A stretch of 64,000 nt of DNA, taken from positions 122,460 through 186,459 of the forward strand of contig NZ_CAWLFA010000007.1 of NCBI RefSeq assembly GCF_963860125.1. The letters are read 5' to 3'. This DNA comes from Picosynechococcus sp. PCC 7002 (GTDB taxonomy: Bacteria > Cyanobacteriota > Cyanobacteriia > Cyanobacteriales > MRBY01). Of the stretch, positions 62,454-64,000 are shown one piece after another. The notes beneath the pieces were generated by a model. That model was not told the origin of the DNA, ran no database searches, and saw only the letters and a list, made by a program, of their open reading frames with translations. The translations under genes were made by a program, and so were the position numbers. Positions within the stretch are counted from its first letter, which is position 1. Each line of letters opens with the position of its first letter.

Positions 62454-63446
62454 CTAGGGACATAACTGATTCGTGCAAGCTTTGCCTTTCTCCAGTGCCT
62501 GTAAATTATCTAAGGTCGTCGTTGCAATATTTCCCAAGGCTTCCTGGGTGAAAAAGGCTTGGTGGGCAGTGATCACTACATTCGGAAAAGATTGTAATAA
62601 CTGAAACGTATCATCTTGAATCACTGTATCCGATAGATCTTCAAAAAAGAGATTTTCTTCTTCTTCGTAGACATCGGTGCCAAAATAACCCAACTGACCT
62701 GTTTTCAGTGCCTCGATAACGGCCCTGGTATCAATTAAGCCCCCCCGACTGGTATTAATCAGCATGGCACCGGGTTTGATCTGGGCGAGGGAGTTGGTGT
62801 TAATTAGGTGATAGGTGTCGGGCACTAGGGGACAGTGGAGGGAAATCACATCGGCTTGGGTGAGCAGATCTGGTAAATCTGTGTATTGGACACCCAAATC
62901 TAAACAGACAGAATTTTCTTGGGGATCGTGGGCCAGTAAACGACAGCCAAACCCTTGCATAATTTTGGCAAAGCATTCGCCAATTTTTCCGGTGCCAATA
63001 ATCCCGACTGTTTTACCGTGGAGATCGAAACCCAGGAGGCCATTAAGGGCAAAATTATCGTCCCGGACACGGTTGTAGGCGCGATAGAGTTTGCGGTTGA
63101 GCATCAAAATCAGTCCCACGGCATGTTCGGCCACGGCATAGGGGGAGTAGGCAGGCACTCGGACAACGGTCAAGCCTAATTTGCGGGCGACCTCAAGGTT
63201 GATATTGTTAAACCCGGCACAGCGTAGGGCAATGTATTGGGTGCCGTTGTGGGCGAGTTGTTTGAGGACAGCTTCTCCTAGGTCGTCATTGATAAATGCA
63301 CAAATGGCCGGAAAACCAGCGGCGAGGCTAACGGTATCGGGGGTGAGGCGTGGTTCGAGGAAGACCAGTTCATGGTGAAAACGTTGGTTGGTCTTGTTAA
63401 AGGAGACTTGATCGTAGGGCTTGCTGCTAAAGAAGGCGATTTTCAT
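62454..63446 (-). CDS. ldhA: D-lactate dehydrogenase (2-hydroxyacid dehydrogenase)
   Basis: ATG at 63446 (MKIAFFSSKPYDQ) rather than 63521. 330 residues. NAD-binding loop VGIIGTGKIGECFAKI, catalytic Arg in INTSRGGLIDTRAV, Glu in TDVYEEEENLFFEDLS and His in ITAHQAFFTQEA. Reduces pyruvate to D-lactate in fermentation; this is the known role of the PCC 7002 homologue, from memory. 19 bp from the convergent VTT gene. Cytosolic. Confidence 0.92.
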   Translation of the reverse strand: MKIAFFSSKPYDQVSFNKTNQRFHHELVFLEPRLTPDTVSLAAGFPAICAFINDDLGEAVLKQLAHNGTQYIALRCAGFNNINLEVARKLGLTVVRVPAYSPYAVAEHAVGLILMLNRKLYRAYNRVRDDNFALNGLLGFDLHGKTVGIIGTGKIGECFAKIMQGFGCRLLAHDPQENSVCLDLGVQYTDLPDLLTQADVISLHCPLVPDTYHLINTNSLAQIKPGAMLINTSRGGLIDTRAVIEALKTGQLGYFGTDVYEEEENLFFEDLSDTVIQDDTFQLLQSFPNVVITAHQAFFTQEALGNIATTTLDNLQALEKGKACTNQLCP

Positions 63447-63606
63447 GGTGCTTTGGGGTAATGGAGATGGTTTTTTTGGTGATTTCTTAATAATTAGGGT
63501 TAGAATCACGAAATAGGTCACAAAACAGACAGTATTGGCTGTGATGTTGGCCAGAATTTTTTAATACTGTAGCGATTTCAGGATTATCTTGCGGCGCTAG
63601 GTTTAG

Positions 63607-63909
63607 ATGAAACATTCTTCTCGATATTCTGATGATTGGCAGGCGATCGCCTTACAAGTAAAAGAGGATGCAGACTGGCGCTGTGAACTCTGTGGCTTGG
63701 TTTGTATTCCGTCGGATGTGAAGGTCAAAGGCATTGATCGTCACCTGCGGGCTGTTTTAACCTTAAGCGTCCACCACAAAAATTACATCCCCGAAGACAA
63801 TCGTCGGGAAAATCTCATCGCTCTTTGCTCGGCCTGTCATTTACGCCAACACCAACGCCGCTACGGCTCCCTCCCCCTCGGTCAGTTGAGTTTGTTCGGG
63901 GAAGCTTAA
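63607..63909 (+). CDS. HNH endonuclease-like protein
   Basis: 100 residues. Two zinc pairs (CELCG; CSACH) and the HNH core LSVHHKNYIPEDNRRENLIAL, with the His, Asn and His of the motif present. Such small HNH proteins are encoded both by mobile elements and as free-standing genes; the target is unknown. No partner methylase is seen before the window ends at 64000; the 91 bp after it hold nothing. Confidence 0.8.
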   Translation: MKHSSRYSDDWQAIALQVKEDADWRCELCGLVCIPSDVKVKGIDRHLRAVLTLSVHHKNYIPEDNRRENLIALCSACHLRQHQRRYGSLPLGQLSLFGEA

Positions 63910-64000
63910 GCGCCTCTGGTCTTCTGGGTCTGGGGGGAAGTGGGTTAAACTTTCAGCTAGATCAATTGCTGTAATTTGATGTGGTCTGTGGGAAATGTCT

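Overview
The window looks like a cyanobacterium of the Picosynechococcus (Synechococcus sp. PCC 7002-like) type. The palindrome GCGATCGC (HIP1) recurs throughout. The gene complement is cyanobacterial: AMIN-TonB receptors, FutA-like iron uptake, EgtB/EgtD, a D-lactate dehydrogenase and a complete second, Na+-type F-ATPase operon. From memory, unchecked, PCC 7002 carries the Na+-ATPase and ldhA genes on its large plasmid pAQ7; together with a Rep-like gene near 29.8 kb this makes a large plasmid a reasonable guess.

Layout. 0-8.3 kb: an ABC exporter, a frameshifted lipoprotein L,D-transpeptidase, one copy of a duplicated 91-aa membrane gene, a zinc-ribbon protein and a large secreted protein of unknown function. 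8.5-16.1 kb: a tight six-gene operon with an iron-type ABC importer (binding protein, double permease, ATPase), a beta-propeller membrane protein, a repeat-bearing membrane protein with an HExxH peptidase-like domain, and a zinc-ribbon protein. 16.2-23.6 kb: an accessory patch with GFA-family and DUF4386 genes, an AraC regulator cut short, a cation-chloride transporter, DUF4126, the second copy of the duplicated gene, an IS256-like remnant and a DUF4360 protein. 24.3-29.4 kb: hemB and folE, plus a P-loop protein divergent from a flavoprotein; two Fur/Zur-type operators sit immediately upstream of hemB and of the flavoprotein. 29.4-31.1 kb: a candidate replication region. 31.2-38.8 kb: gamma-glutamyltransferase, a sucrase/ferredoxin-like protein, ExbD/ExbB, a TonB receptor and an iron-chelate binding protein. 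38.9-41.0 kb: a Ro60/TROVE gene preceded on the same strand by three tRNA-like RNAs (candidate bacterial Y RNAs). 41.1-43.9 kb: phosphonate-type ABC transporter. 44.1-50.9 kb: N-ATPase operon atpDCQRBEFAG, with an apparent frameshift in atpC. 50.9-64 kb: a diguanylate cyclase, ergothioneine genes egtB/egtD, DUF427, a lipoprotein, a two-component pair, a cysteine-dioxygenase-like protein, a Cys-repeat lipoprotein with DoxX, a VTT membrane protein, D-lactate dehydrogenase and an HNH nuclease.

Recurring themes are metal supply (iron import, TonB energising proteins, Fur/Zur operators, zinc-free HemB), Na+ bioenergetics, thiol and redox chemistry, and RNA quality control. The least explained elements are the 8.5-16.1 kb operon with the HExxH/repeat protein and the tRNA-like RNA triplet beside the Ro60 gene. 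All family assignments were made by eye from translated sequence; no database search was run.
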